This document shows positions 17,223-26,239 of a stretch of 64,000 bases of DNA, one piece after another. The notes under the pieces are model-generated. The model had not been told where the DNA came from. It searched no databases and saw nothing but the letters and a program-made list of their open reading frames with translations. Location of the stretch: positions 620,001-684,000 of the forward strand of contig NZ_KQ954246.1 in the NCBI RefSeq assembly GCF_001519075.1, in the 5' to 3' direction. The stretch comes from Novosphingobium fuchskuhlense. Its GTDB lineage: Bacteria > Pseudomonadota > Alphaproteobacteria > Sphingomonadales > Sphingomonadaceae. Position numbers and translations under genes: made by a program. How positions within the stretch are numbered: the stretch's first letter is position 1; every line of letters starts with the position of its first letter.

Positions 17223-17839
17223 TCGAACTCTACCACTGCCGCGATGCGCGCTCGTTCCGCGCGCTCTGGGCGCTCGAGGAAATGGGGCTGCCCTACAGGC
17301 TCCACACCATGCCGTTCCCGCCGCGCTTTCAGGTGCCGGAGTATCTTGCTCAGAACCCGCTGGGCACGATTCCGCTCCTTGTCGACGGCGAGACCCGGAT
17401 GACCGAATCCAGCGCGATCCCGCACTATCTGGCCACGCGCCACGGCCCGAGCCCGCTCGCCGTCGCGCCGGACGAGCCCGATTACGGCCTCTACCTCGAT
17501 TGGCTCCACCGCAGCGAGGCGACGCTCACGTTCCCGCAGACGATCGTGCTGCGCTACACGCGGCTGGAGCCTGAGGAGCGCAGGCTGCAGCAAGCGGCCG
17601 ACGATTACACCCAGTGGTTCTTCTCGCGGCTCAAGCACCTCACGCGCGCGCTGGCAGAGCCGCGCGAATGGCTCTGCGCCGGCCGCTTCACGATGGCCGA
17701 TGTGTGCACCGCCTATGCGCTGCTCCTCGCGAAGGACCTTGGCCTCGACTACAAGTTCAGCCCCGAAATCGCGGCCTACTGGGAGCGGGCCAGCGCGCGC
17801 CCGGCGTTCCTCGCGGCAAAGGCGGCGCAAAAAGCCTGA
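17219..17839 (+). CDS. Glutathione S-transferase
   Basis: A soluble GST of about 206 residues. The thioredoxin-like half is ELYHCRDARSFRALWALEEMGLPY, with the glutathione-binding NPLGTIPLLV and MTESSAIPHYLA motifs, followed by an all-helical half (FTMADVCTAYALLL). Family alignment suggests translation begins at the TTG at 17219, which overlaps the preceding stop and has a GGGGG run upstream. ATG 17195 would add eight residues inside the previous gene. The tight coupling to the flavoprotein suggests a shared transcript and perhaps detoxification of an aldehyde product, which is an inference. Confidence 0.88.
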   Translation: MIELYHCRDARSFRALWALEEMGLPYRLHTMPFPPRFQVPEYLAQNPLGTIPLLVDGETRMTESSAIPHYLATRHGPSPLAVAPDEPDYGLYLDWLHRSEATLTFPQTIVLRYTRLEPEERRLQQAADDYTQWFFSRLKHLTRALAEPREWLCAGRFTMADVCTAYALLLAKDLGLDYKFSPEIAAYWERASARPAFLAAKAAQKA

Positions 17840-17848
17840 TCCCAATGC

Positions 17849-17884
17849 AAAAACGGGGCAGCAGCCTTCCGGCCACCGCCCCGT
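17849..17884 (-). terminator. Rho-independent terminator after the second TonB receptor
   Basis: Read on the minus strand, GACGGGGC and GCCCCGTTTTT form a 7-bp perfect outer stem with a run of T at the 3' side. It lies 25 bases past the receptor's stop. The opposite strand could also serve the GST gene, but without the T run. Confidence 0.7.
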
Positions 17885-17909
17885 CATGCTGTCCTCGATT
17901 GTCAGCCGA

Positions 17910-20165
17910 TCAGAACTTCACGCTGCCGCGCACGCCGAACGTGCGCGGGGCCTGGAACTGATAGGTATCAGCGCCCGCGTTGAAGTTCTGCGCCGCATAG
18001 GCCAGCACCTGCTTGTCGAACACGTTGCGCACATAGGCGGAGACTTCCCAGAAGCTGGCCTCCGGCTTGAACTTCAGGCTGGCGTTGGCCAGCACGTAGT
18101 CCGACGAGCGCGTGTCGACGGTGTTGAACACCGAATAGTAGAAGTCCGAGGAATACTTGGCATCGACGTGCGCGGTGAATGTGCCGAACGAGACGGGAAG
18201 GTCCTGCTCGATCGAGCCCGATGCGGTGAACTCCGGCGCGTTGGGCAGGCGGTTGCCGCCGATGTCGATCGCAACCGGCGGATTGGCGCCGTTGGTGATC
18301 TTGATCCCGTCACCGAACTTGGTGTGGAGATAGGCCGCATTGAGGTTCACGCGGGTATTCTTGCTCGCAAGTGCGGTCAGGCTGCCCTCGATGCCGAACA
18401 CCTTGGCGTTGCCCACGTTGAACACGCCCGAACCGCTTGAGACGGCGTCGGTGGTCTGCGAGCCCTGATAGCCCTTGTAATTGAAGTAGAACACGCTCGC
18501 GTTGAGCTGCAGGGTATTGCCCATCAGCGAGTTCTTGGTGCCGAGCTCGAACGCATCCAGCCGCTCCGGACCGTAGTCGACCGAGGGCGCGCTGCCGTTC
18601 GAGTTGAACCCGCCCGACTTGTAGCCGCGGTCATACTTGGCATAGACCAGCGTGCCCGGGGCTGGGCGGTAGTTGAGGCCCGCGTGCCAAGTCGGTTCAC
18701 CCTTGTCGAGGTTGCCGTTGCCGGGCGTCGTCAACGGGAAGGGCGGGCAGGTGCCCGGCGCCGGGAAGCCGTTGCCGCAGAGCGGGAAGGCGAGCGCGGG
18801 CAGGCTGAGCACGGCATTGCCGGTGCGCACCTTCTTGTCCCACGTATAGCGGCCGCCGAGGCTCAGCTGCAGCTGATCGGTCAGAGCGTATTCGATCTGG
18901 CCGAACAGCGCCTGCGAACGGGTCAGGATGTTGTAATCGAACTTGATGCCGTAGCGGTTCGACTGGTCGGCATTGGGCGCGCCGGTCAGGAAGCCGCCGG
19001 GGCCGAACAGCGGGCCGGTCATGTCGAGGTTGAAGATCCCCGAATTGACCACGTTCTTTTCCTGGAAATAGAAATACCCGGCCTGGAAGAAGAGCTTGCC
19101 GCCCTTGTCGTTGCTCACGCGGAATTCGTGGTTCCAGGTCTTGGGGGTTTCCTGCTGGCGGAACTGGCGGTTGGCGGGATAGCCGCCGGTGGCATCGAGC
19201 CGGTTGCGCCAGTCGGCGCTGTCATAGCCGCCGGAATAGATGAAGTTGAGGCCCATGTCGGCGCTGTAGGCCGCTTCCCAGCGCACGCGGTCGGTGTCGA
19301 GCTTGGTCAGGGTCGGGGCAAAGCTGGTGAAGGTCTTGGCCTTGCCGAAATCGGGCGCGGGGCCGCCAAGGGGCCCGCGGAACTGCGCGTCGCCGTTCAC
19401 GTCGCGGTTGTCGTGCTGATAGGAAACCCACAGCGAAAGGCCGTTGTCGCCCTTGTAGAGCGCCTGGATGCGGCCCGACTTGAAGTTCTCGTCGTCGCCA
19501 TCGAAGGCAGGGCCGGTCGAGCTGCGATAGCCCTTGTGGCTCAGGATCGTGCCCGAGGCGCGCACCGCAAAGCCCGATGCGAGCTGGACGTTGATGCCCG
19601 CTTCACCGTTGAAGGTCTTGTAGTTGCCGGCCTCGATGCTGCCATAGGCGCCGGTGCGCATTTCGGGGCGGTTGGTCACGATGCTGACAAGGCCGCCCGT
19701 CGAGTTGCGGCCCTGCAGCGTACCCTGCGGGCCCTTGAGCACTTCGATGCGCGCCACGTCATAGAACGACGAGCTGATCGCGAACGAACGGTTGGTGAAG
19801 AAGCCGTCGCGGGTGATCGGCACGGAAGGGTCGCCGATTTCGGTGACGTCGGTCGAGGCGATGCCGCGCACCGCGACGTAAGCCGCGCCGGTCGAGTTCG
19901 TCACGTTCACGCTGGGGTCGATCTGGGCGAGGTCACGCACGGTGTTGACGCCCTGCTCTGCCAGCTTGGCACCGGTGTAGACGTTGAGCGCGATCGGGGT
20001 GTCCTGCGCGCTGGAGGCAACGCGGTTCGCGGTGACGACGATCTCGCCAAGGCCTTCTGCAGGCTTTGCGGCATCGGTGGCGGCGGTTTCCTGCGCGGCG
20101 GCAGGGGCGGCCAGTGCGAACAGGCTGGCGCCCAGCAGGAAAGAAACAGCAGTGGTGGCCTTCAT
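17910..20165 (-). CDS. TonB-dependent receptor
   Basis: A 751-residue TonB-dependent receptor with signal peptide (LFALAAPAAAQ), TonB-box-like GEIVVTANR, plug domain (VLKGPQGTLQGRNSTGG) and a barrel ending in VRGSVKF with the terminal Phe typical of outer-membrane proteins. ATG 20165 is chosen over the longer frame because AGGGGAGA precedes it and the signal peptide starts there. It is convergent with the GST gene and lies downstream, on the minus strand, of an AT-rich palindrome and the 78-bp repeat element. The ligand is unknown. Confidence 0.95.
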   Translation of the reverse strand: MKATTAVSFLLGASLFALAAPAAAQETAATDAAKPAEGLGEIVVTANRVASSAQDTPIALNVYTGAKLAEQGVNTVRDLAQIDPSVNVTNSTGAAYVAVRGIASTDVTEIGDPSVPITRDGFFTNRSFAISSSFYDVARIEVLKGPQGTLQGRNSTGGLVSIVTNRPEMRTGAYGSIEAGNYKTFNGEAGINVQLASGFAVRASGTILSHKGYRSSTGPAFDGDDENFKSGRIQALYKGDNGLSLWVSYQHDNRDVNGDAQFRGPLGGPAPDFGKAKTFTSFAPTLTKLDTDRVRWEAAYSADMGLNFIYSGGYDSADWRNRLDATGGYPANRQFRQQETPKTWNHEFRVSNDKGGKLFFQAGYFYFQEKNVVNSGIFNLDMTGPLFGPGGFLTGAPNADQSNRYGIKFDYNILTRSQALFGQIEYALTDQLQLSLGGRYTWDKKVRTGNAVLSLPALAFPLCGNGFPAPGTCPPFPLTTPGNGNLDKGEPTWHAGLNYRPAPGTLVYAKYDRGYKSGGFNSNGSAPSVDYGPERLDAFELGTKNSLMGNTLQLNASVFYFNYKGYQGSQTTDAVSSGSGVFNVGNAKVFGIEGSLTALASKNTRVNLNAAYLHTKFGDGIKITNGANPPVAIDIGGNRLPNAPEFTASGSIEQDLPVSFGTFTAHVDAKYSSDFYYSVFNTVDTRSSDYVLANASLKFKPEASFWEVSAYVRNVFDKQVLAYAAQNFNAGADTYQFQAPRTFGVRGSVKF

Positions 20166-20204
20166 GGAGTCTCCCCTTGAATTGGAATCTTTTGATAGAA
20201 TTAG

Positions 20205-20225
20205 ATTAGTAATGCTCATTCTAAT
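20205..20225 (-). promoter_or_regulatory. AT-rich imperfect palindrome upstream of the TonB receptor
   Basis: ATTAG and CTAAT flank an 11-base centre that itself contains AATGCTCATT. This is strikingly A+T-rich for this genome and lies 40 bases before the receptor's start codon. It could be an operator (TetR-, Fur- or Irr-like); the sequence does not match any consensus well enough to choose. Confidence 0.35.
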
Positions 20226-20376
20226 ACGGGTATCCGAAACGGACGTCAATACGGCCCCCGAAGCAGCGCGGAACAGGGCGTCGGAGGTGGTGCGTCTGGG
20301 CAACGGTCTGTCCTACAACGCGCAAGTCTGTCAGGATCTGCCGATGGTTTCCGCGCTCTTTGCCAGCATGACCCGC

Positions 20377-20454
20377 TTGATCGACCGGCTCGATCAAAAG
20401 GCTTGCAGTGATCGAATGCAATTATTCCCTAGGGCAGTGTCAACCGTGTCAACC
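20377..20454 (+). repeat. 78-bp interspersed element, copy 1 (upstream of lepA)
   Basis: It contains a perfect inverted repeat TTGATCGA-N5-TCGATCAA, then TGATCGAATGCAATTATTC, and ends with a tandem duplication GTGTCAACC GTGTCAACC. Copy 2 at 56052-56129 lies on the other strand, has the same length without gaps and matches at about 63 of 78 positions. The GTGTCAACC end points to lepA, 66 bases away. On the opposite strand it offers two TTGACA hexamers. Confidence 0.85.
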
Positions 20455-20520
20455 TCGCGGGTGCGGACCCGTCCGGATGGGCCTGATGACACTGGCGTCG
20501 CACACTGCTAACGGGCCCGC

Positions 20521-22323
20521 ATGACCGACCTTTCGCTGATCCGTAACTTCTCCATCATCGCGCACATCGACCACGGCAAGTCGACCCTTGCCGACCGGCT
20601 GATCCAGTACACCGGCGGGCTCTCCGAACGCGAGATGAGCGAGCAGGTGCTTGACAACATGGACATCGAGCGCGAGCGCGGGATCACCATCAAGGCGCAG
20701 ACGGTCCGGCTCGACTACACCGGCAAGGACGGCAAGACCTATCAGCTCAACCTGATGGACACCCCCGGCCACGTCGACTTCGCCTATGAGGTCAGCCGCA
20801 GTCTCGCCGCCTGCGAGGGCGCGCTGCTGGTGGTCGATGCGGCGCAGGGCGTCGAGGCGCAGACGCTGGCCAACGTCTACCAGTCGATCGAGCACGACCA
20901 CGAGATCGTGCCCGTCATCAACAAGATCGACCTGCCCGCCGCCGAGCCCGAGAAGGTGCGCGCCGAGATCGAGGAAGTCATCGGCATCGATGCGAGCGAG
21001 GCTGTGCTGACCAGCGCCAAGTCCGGCATCGGCATCGAGGAAGTGCTGGATGCGGTGGTCGCGCGCATTCCCCCGCCCAAGGGCGACCGGACCGCGCCCT
21101 TAAAGGCGATGCTGGTCGATTCCTGGTACGACCCCTACCTCGGCGTCGTCATCCTCGTCCGCGTCATCGACGGCGTCATCAAGAAGGGCCTCCAGGTCAA
21201 GTTCATGGCTGGCGGCACCGAGCACCTGATCGACCGCGTCGGCTGCATGCGGCCCAAGCTGCAGGTGCTCGATGAACTGGGGCCGGGTGAAATTGGCATC
21301 ATCACCGCACAGATCAAGGAAGTGGCGCAGGCCCGCGTGGGTGATACGATCACCACCGTGAAGCAGGGCGCGACGCAGGCGCTGGCTGGCTTCAAGGAAG
21401 TCCAGCCGGTGGTGTTCTGCGGCCTGTTCCCGGTCGATGCGGCGGACTTTGAAAAGCTGCGCGAGAGCATTGGCAAGCTGCGCCTGAACGACGCCAGCTT
21501 CTCGTTCGAGATGGAAAGCTCGGCGGCATTGGGCTTCGGCTTCCGCTGCGGCTTCCTTGGCCTGCTGCATCTGGAAATCATCCAGGAACGCCTCAGCCGC
21601 GAATACGACCTCGACCTCATCACCACTGCGCCCTCGGTGGTCTACCGCCTGACGATGACCGACGGCACGGTGAAGGAACTGCACAATCCGGCGGACATGC
21701 CCGATCCGGTCAAGATCCGCGAAATGGAGGAGCCGTGGATCAAGGCGACGATCTACACGCCCGACGAATACCTCGGCTCGATCCTCAAGCTCTGCCAGGA
21801 CCGCCGCGGCGTCCAGACCGGGTTGACCTATGTCGGCGGCCGCGCACAGGTGAGCTATGAACTGCCGCTCAACGAAGTGGTGTTCGATTTCTACGACCGC
21901 CTCAAGTCGATCAGCCGCGGCTACGCCAGCTTCGACTATGAGCAGATCGGCCTGCGCGAGGGCGATCTCGTTATGATGAACATCCTCGTCAACAACGAGC
22001 CGGTCGATGCGCTCTCGATGGTCGTCCACCGCAGCCAGGCCGACCCGCGCGGGCGCCACCTCGTCGAGCGGCTCAAGGACCTCATCCCGCGCCACATGTT
22101 CAAGATCCCGATCCAGGCCGCGATCGGCGCCAAGGTGATCGCGCGCGAGACGATCAGCGCGATGCGCAAGGACGTGACCGCCAAGTGCTACGGCGGTGAC
22201 ATCAGCCGCAAGAAGAAGCTCCTCGAAAAGCAGAAAGAGGGCAAGAAGCGGATGCGCGAATACGGCAACGTCACCATCCCGCAGGAGGCGTTCATCGCCG
22301 CGCTCAGGATGGGCGAGGAGTGA
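20521..22323 (+). CDS. lepA: Elongation factor 4 (LepA) back-translocating GTPase
   Basis: A 600-residue translational GTPase, the usual size for LepA. It has the P-loop AHIDHGKST, switch [16 protein letters not shown], and EF-G-like domains II, III and V. The LepA-specific C-terminal domain ends in the lysine-rich [19 protein letters not shown] segment that binds the ribosome. It acts on stalled ribosomes in the cytoplasm. There is no lepB partner next to it. It is preceded by the 78-bp repeat element and followed by a short hairpin before a convergent gene. Confidence 0.98.
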   Translation: MTDLSLIRNFSIIAHIDHGKSTLADRLIQYTGGLSEREMSEQVLDNMDIERERGITIKAQTVRLDYTGKDGKTYQLNLMDTPGHVDFAYEVSRSLAACEGALLVVDAAQGVEAQTLANVYQSIEHDHEIVPVINKIDLPAAEPEKVRAEIEEVIGIDASEAVLTSAKSGIGIEEVLDAVVARIPPPKGDRTAPLKAMLVDSWYDPYLGVVILVRVIDGVIKKGLQVKFMAGGTEHLIDRVGCMRPKLQVLDELGPGEIGIITAQIKEVAQARVGDTITTVKQGATQALAGFKEVQPVVFCGLFPVDAADFEKLRESIGKLRLNDASFSFEMESSAALGFGFRCGFLGLLHLEIIQERLSREYDLDLITTAPSVVYRLTMTDGTVKELHNPADMPDPVKIREMEEPWIKATIYTPDEYLGSILKLCQDRRGVQTGLTYVGGRAQVSYELPLNEVVFDFYDRLKSISRGYASFDYEQIGLREGDLVMMNILVNNEPVDALSMVVHRSQADPRGRHLVERLKDLIPRHMFKIPIQAAIGAKVIARETISAMRKDVTAKCYGGDISRKKKLLEKQKEGKKRMREYGNVTIPQEAFIAALRMGEE

Positions 22324-22328
22324 GGCGC

Positions 22329-22351
22329 GCCGGGCAGCCTAGGCGCCCGGC
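22329..22351. terminator. Short hairpin between convergent lepA and the VOC gene
   Basis: GCCGGGC and GCCCGGC pair with a nine-base loop just after the lepA stop, and overlap the last codons of the convergent gene. There is no T run, so it may act as a weak bidirectional terminator or an RNA 3' end. Confidence 0.4.
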
Positions 22352-22878
22352 TCCTTGTGCAGCCACTCCGCGTGGCGCGGGGCGCGTTTGGTCCGGCTCC
22401 ATTCCTCGAGCATGAGCGGGGCGAGCGCGGCGAGTGCCTCGTACTGCTCCGCCGTGCCGATGTTGCAGGCCAGCTCGAGGCGGTGGCCGTTGGGATCGAA
22501 GAAATAGATCGAGCGGAACACGCCGTGGTAGGTCGGCCCGAGCACGGCGATCCCCTGCGCCTCCAGATGGGCCTTGGCCGCATGGAGCGCGGCTTCGTCG
22601 GCCACTTCGAACGCGAGGTGCTGCACCCACGCGGGGGTGTTGGGATCGCGGCCCATCTCCGGCTGGTTCGGCAGTTCGAAGAAGGCCAGCACATTGCCGC
22701 CGCCGCATTCTAGGAACACGTGCATGTAGGGATCATGCTCGCCGGTCGAGGGCACGGTGTCCTCGGCAAAGGCGGTGGTATAGCGCATGCCCATCACGCG
22801 CTCGTACCACTCGACGGTCTCCTTCGCGTCGCGGCAGCGGTAGGCGACATGGTGGATGCGCTGGAGGGGCGGGATCAT
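22339..22878 (-). CDS. VOC-superfamily (glyoxalase/dioxygenase-fold) protein coupled to hppD
   Basis: A 179-residue vicinal-oxygen-chelate protein. It has two beta-alpha-beta modules with likely metal ligands in RIHHVAYRC, the WVQHLAFEV strand, and [11 protein letters not shown] near the C-terminus. The family covers glyoxalases, extradiol dioxygenases and isomerases, and the reaction is not identifiable. Its ATG overlaps the hppD stop (ATGA), so it is translated from the same message. A role in aromatic amino acid breakdown, such as acting on a homogentisate-pathway intermediate, is likely but inferred. Confidence 0.85.
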   Translation of the reverse strand: MIPPLQRIHHVAYRCRDAKETVEWYERVMGMRYTTAFAEDTVPSTGEHDPYMHVFLECGGGNVLAFFELPNQPEMGRDPNTPAWVQHLAFEVADEAALHAAKAHLEAQGIAVLGPTYHGVFRSIYFFDPNGHRLELACNIGTAEQYEALAALAPLMLEEWSRTKRAPRHAEWLHKEPGA

Positions 22879-24005
22879 GCTGCGCTCTCCTCGACCTGCA
22901 GGACGCCGCCCAAAACCCCCCGGCGCATCTGATCGCGCTCCATCGACTGGAACAGCGCGGTGAAATTGCCCTCGCCGAAGCCTTCGTCCTTCTTGCGCTG
23001 GATGAATTCAAAGAACACCGGGCCGATCTGCGTTTCGGAGAAAATCTGGAGGAGCAGGCGCGGATCGCCGGCTTCGGTCGAGCCATCGAGCAGGATGCCG
23101 CGCTGCTGCAGGTCCTCGACCGGCTCGCCGTGCCCGGGCAGACGCTCGTCCAGCATCTCATAGTATGTCGCGGGCGGGGCGGTCATGAACGGGGTGCCGA
23201 GCGCCTTCAGCCGGTCCCATGCGCCGATGAGGTCGTCGCAAGCAAAGGCGATGTGCTGGATGCCCTCGCCATTGTAGGCGCGCAGGAATTCCTCGATCTG
23301 GCCGCCGCCGGCTTTGGCCTCTTCGTTGAGCGGGATGCGGATCTTGCCATCGGGCGCGGTCATCGCGCGGCTGGTGAGGCCGGTGTATTCGCCCTTGATG
23401 TCGAAATAGCGGATTTCGCGGAAATTGAAGATGCGCTCGTAGAACGCCGCCCAGTGCGCCATGCGGCCGCCGTAGACGTTGTGGGTGAGGTGATCGATGG
23501 TGTGGAAGCCGGCGCCCCTGGGCTGGCGGTCGACGCCGGGCAGATAGACGAAGTCGATGTCGTAGATCGAAAGATCGCCGAGCGGAGAGCCTTCGTAGCG
23601 GTCGATCAGGTAGATGATCGCGCCGCCGATGCCGCGGATCGCAGGCAGGCTGAGTTCCATCGGCCCGGTGCGCACCTCGACCGGCTCTGCGCCGCGCGCC
23701 AGCGCCATGGCATAGGCCTGCGCGGCATTGCGCACGCGCCAGCCCATGCCGCAAGCCGAGGGGCCATGTTCGGCGGCGAACCACGCGGCGGGGCTTTTCG
23801 GTTCGTAGTTGGCGATGAGGTTGATACCACCCTGCCGCCAGAGCTGCACCGCCTTGGAACGGTGGTTGGCGATATGGGTGAAGCCCATCGCGGCGAACAC
23901 GGGTTCGAGCAGGCCGGGCTGGCTCGCGGAAAACTCGATGAACTCGAAGCCGTCGAGGCCCATAGGATTGTCGAACAGATCGGTCGTGCTGGTCTGGGCG
24001 TTCAC
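22875..24005 (-). CDS. hppD: 4-hydroxyphenylpyruvate dioxygenase
   Basis: A 376-residue HPPD, which converts 4-hydroxyphenylpyruvate to homogentisate with O2 and Fe(II) in tyrosine breakdown. The two-His-one-Glu iron triad is visible: His172 in [11 protein letters not shown], His251 in [11 protein letters not shown], and Glu333 in [10 protein letters not shown]. The conserved C-terminal [18 protein letters not shown] helix that closes the active site is present. GTG 24005 is chosen because GGGAGA lies six bases upstream; the longer frame has no similarity. The gene is divergent from kynB-kynU, so tyrosine and tryptophan breakdown are placed together. Confidence 0.96.
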   Translation of the reverse strand: MNAQTSTTDLFDNPMGLDGFEFIEFSASQPGLLEPVFAAMGFTHIANHRSKAVQLWRQGGINLIANYEPKSPAAWFAAEHGPSACGMGWRVRNAAQAYAMALARGAEPVEVRTGPMELSLPAIRGIGGAIIYLIDRYEGSPLGDLSIYDIDFVYLPGVDRQPRGAGFHTIDHLTHNVYGGRMAHWAAFYERIFNFREIRYFDIKGEYTGLTSRAMTAPDGKIRIPLNEEAKAGGGQIEEFLRAYNGEGIQHIAFACDDLIGAWDRLKALGTPFMTAPPATYYEMLDERLPGHGEPVEDLQQRGILLDGSTEAGDPRLLLQIFSETQIGPVFFEFIQRKKDEGFGEGNFTALFQSMERDQMRRGVLGGVLQVEESAA

Positions 24006-24274
24006 CGTGCGTCTCCCTCGTTCCTGATTTGCGGGGCAATCATAGCGGAAAGGCCATGCATCGTCCGCGCAAAGATTGCAGTGTGAAGGCCCCTTCGTGC
24101 GTGATTTGCGCATGATTTGATAATACGGCGCAAGTATAAGGCATGTATCCTCCGCTGCGCCCGACCGATGGTGCGAGCGGGGAAAGGGGCATCGGTGGTG
24201 CCTTGCCTTGCCCTGTCTTGCGGCTAGAACGCCTTGGCAGCCTGCGGATGCGCGGGCCGGCAGGGGGCAGGCAC
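24006..24274. promoter_or_regulatory. Divergent hppD / kynB control region
   Basis: A 269-base region. Three GCGCAA or TTGCGC half-sites (24067-24072, 24106-24111 and 24128-24133) cluster in its hppD-proximal half, next to an A+T-rich TTTGATAATAC that could be a -10 box. This would suit an Lrp/AsnC-type regulator of the KynR kind, but no regulator gene is adjacent and the motif match is my own reading. Confidence 0.35.
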
Positions 24275-24913
24275 GTGCGCATTATCGATATCTCGCAGCG
24301 GCTTGATGCATCGACGCCGCTTTGGCCGGGCGAACCGGCCCTCGTCGTCAGCCATCACGCCCGGATCAGCGAGACGTGTTCGGTGAACGTTGGCGCGGTC
24401 CACATGGCGCTGCATTCCGGCACCCATGCCGATGCGCCGTTCCACTATGACGTGGCCGGGCAGTCGAGCGCCGAGACCGCGCTGGAGCCCTATATCGGAC
24501 GCTGCGTGGTGGTGGATGTCCGCCGCTGTGCCGGAAGCGCGGTGGACGTCGGCGATATCGACTGGTCTACGCTCGCTGCGGCAGCGGCGCCGCGTGTGCT
24601 GCTGCGGACTTATGAAGGCTTTCCTCATGCGGCCTGGGATGCCGGCTTCCGTGCCGTCTCGGCCGAGGTGATCCGGCGCCTTGCGGGCCTTGGCGTCGTG
24701 CTGGTCGGCACCGATGCGGCCTCGCTCGATCCGCAGGATTCGAAGACGATGGAGGCGCATCACGCCGTTCGAGCGGCGGATATGCGCATTCTGGAAGGGC
24801 TGGTTCTCGATGGCGTGGCGGCTGGGGTCTACGAACTGATTGCCCTGCCGCTGCCGCTCGCCGGCGCGGATGCGAGCCCGGTGCGGGCGGTGCTGCGCGA
24901 GATCGCGGCATGA
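24275..24913 (+). CDS. kynB: Kynurenine formamidase (arylformamidase)
   Basis: A 212-residue cyclase-fold amidohydrolase that converts N-formylkynurenine to kynurenine. The signature [11 protein letters not shown] at about residues 47-57 supplies the zinc ligands, and [18 protein letters not shown] is the family N-terminus. I choose GTG 24275, with AGGGGGCAGG in front; ATG 24248 would add nine residues. It overlaps kynU by four bases (ATGA). No tryptophan 2,3-dioxygenase gene is present in this window. Confidence 0.92.
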   Translation: MRIIDISQRLDASTPLWPGEPALVVSHHARISETCSVNVGAVHMALHSGTHADAPFHYDVAGQSSAETALEPYIGRCVVVDVRRCAGSAVDVGDIDWSTLAAAAAPRVLLRTYEGFPHAAWDAGFRAVSAEVIRRLAGLGVVLVGTDAASLDPQDSKTMEAHHAVRAADMRILEGLVLDGVAAGVYELIALPLPLAGADASPVRAVLREIAA

Positions 24914-26151
24914 GCGGGTGGAGCCGCGCGGCGCTCGAGGCACTGGACCGCGATGACCCGCTGGCGCGGTTTCGCGCGGGCTTTCAGCTGCGCGAGGGGC
25001 TGCTCTACCTCGACGGCAATTCGCTCGGCGCGCTGCCGCAGCGGACCATGTCCCGGCTTGAACAGACCGTGCGCGGCGAATGGGGCGAGGGCCTCATCAC
25101 GTCATGGCTCGGAGCCGAGTGGATCACCGCTCCGCGCCGGGTGGGCGACAAGATCGCCGCGCTGCTGGGTGCCGCGCCGGGGGAAGTGATCGTGGCGGAT
25201 TCCACCTCGGTGAATCTGTTCAAGGCGATCACCGCCGCGCTCTCGCTGCGGCCCGAGCGCGGGGTGATCCTGTCCGAGGCGGGCAATTTCCCCACCGATG
25301 TCTACATGATGCAAGGCATCGCCGCGTTTTCGGGCGGACGGGTGCGCGCGGAAACCGTGGCACCGGAGGCGGTGCTGGCGCGGCTGGACAGCGACGTGGC
25401 GGTGCTGGTGCTCACGCAGGTCCACTACAAGAGCGGCGCGGTGCGCGACATGGCCGCCGTGACCCGGCGCGCGCATGAGGCCGGGGCACTGGTGGTCTGG
25501 GATCTCAGCCACAGCGCGGGGGCGCTGCCGGTGGACCTGAATGGCGCGGACGCGGACTTCGCCGTCGGCTGCGGGTACAAGTTCCTGAACGGCGGGCCGG
25601 GCGCGCCGGCCTATATCTTCGTGGCGCAGCGCCATCAGGCGGCGGCCATGCCGGTGCTGTCGGGCTGGATGGGCCATGCCGAACCGTTCGCCTTCGAGGA
25701 CGACTATCGCCCGGCGGCCGGGATCGAGCGGTTCCTCTGCGGCACGCCTTCGGTGCTGGCGATGACCGCGCTCGAATGCGGGATCGACCTGATGGCCGAG
25801 GCGGACATGGCGGCGATCCGCGCCAAGTCGCTGGCGCTGGGGCGCGTGTTCATGGACCTGATGGACGAACAGTGCGCAGGGCTGGGGTTCACGCTGGTGA
25901 GCCCGCGCGATGATGCGCAGCGCGGCAGCCAGATCGCCTATGCGCATCCGCACGGATACGGGATCATGCAGGCGCTGAAGGAGCGCGGCCTGATCGGCGA
26001 TTTCCGCGCGCCCGATGTGCTGCGCTTTGGGCTGACACCGCTTTATCTGCGCTATGCCGACATGCTGGATGCCGTCTCGCTGATCCGCGAGGTGTGCGAA
26101 GCCCGTGCCTGGGACGATCCGCGCTGGAAGGTGCGCGCTGCGGTGACCTGA
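24910..26151 (+). CDS. kynU: Kynureninase
   Basis: A 413-residue PLP enzyme that splits kynurenine into anthranilate and alanine. It begins with the typical LYLDGNSLGALP motif and shows VVWDLSHSAGALPVDL (the PLP-nitrogen Asp region) and CGYKFLNGGPGAPA, in which Lys224 should form the Schiff base. Length and motifs match bacterial KynU throughout. It is translationally coupled to kynB, so the pair leads to anthranilate or, for hydroxykynurenine, 3-hydroxyanthranilate. Confidence 0.95.
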   Translation: MSGWSRAALEALDRDDPLARFRAGFQLREGLLYLDGNSLGALPQRTMSRLEQTVRGEWGEGLITSWLGAEWITAPRRVGDKIAALLGAAPGEVIVADSTSVNLFKAITAALSLRPERGVILSEAGNFPTDVYMMQGIAAFSGGRVRAETVAPEAVLARLDSDVAVLVLTQVHYKSGAVRDMAAVTRRAHEAGALVVWDLSHSAGALPVDLNGADADFAVGCGYKFLNGGPGAPAYIFVAQRHQAAAMPVLSGWMGHAEPFAFEDDYRPAAGIERFLCGTPSVLAMTALECGIDLMAEADMAAIRAKSLALGRVFMDLMDEQCAGLGFTLVSPRDDAQRGSQIAYAHPHGYGIMQALKERGLIGDFRAPDVLRFGLTPLYLRYADMLDAVSLIREVCEARAWDDPRWKVRAAVT

Positions 26152-26207
26152 AGCCGGGGAGCCGCCGCGTGAAGCCCTTGCGCCGCGGGGATGGGTGCCG
26201 CAAGACT

Positions 26208-26228
26208 TCTCCGGTCAACAACCGGAGA
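26208..26228 (+). promoter_or_regulatory. Hairpin in the leader of the DUF1330 gene
   Basis: TCTCCGGT and ACCGGAGA form a perfect 8-bp stem with a CAACA loop, 11 bases before the start codon. The 3' arm touches the GGAGAGGGAAG ribosome site. It could be an attenuator, an RNA-binding site or a DNA operator. Confidence 0.4.
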
Positions 26229-26239
26229 GGGAAGACCGA

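Larger units (their letters stand above)
20166..20520. promoter_or_regulatory. Divergent intergenic region upstream of the TonB receptor and lepA
   Basis: A 355-base gene-free stretch. It holds an AT-rich imperfect palindrome at 20205-20225 near the receptor, and the 78-bp repeat element at 20377-20454 near lepA. The stretch between them (about 20230-20376) shows nothing I can name. Short reading frames across it look like chance. Confidence 0.6.

Noticed and set aside
20377-20397. TTGATCGA-N5-TCGATCAA as an FNR box
   Set aside because: The half-sites are too far apart (FNR needs TTGAT-N4-ATCAA) and the arms extend with CGA, so this is a different palindrome.
20398-20511. Short peptide reading frames over the 78-bp element (similar peptides from both copies)
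   Set aside because: The peptides resemble each other only because the DNA element is repeated. They lack ribosome sites and run into unrelated sequence at both ends.
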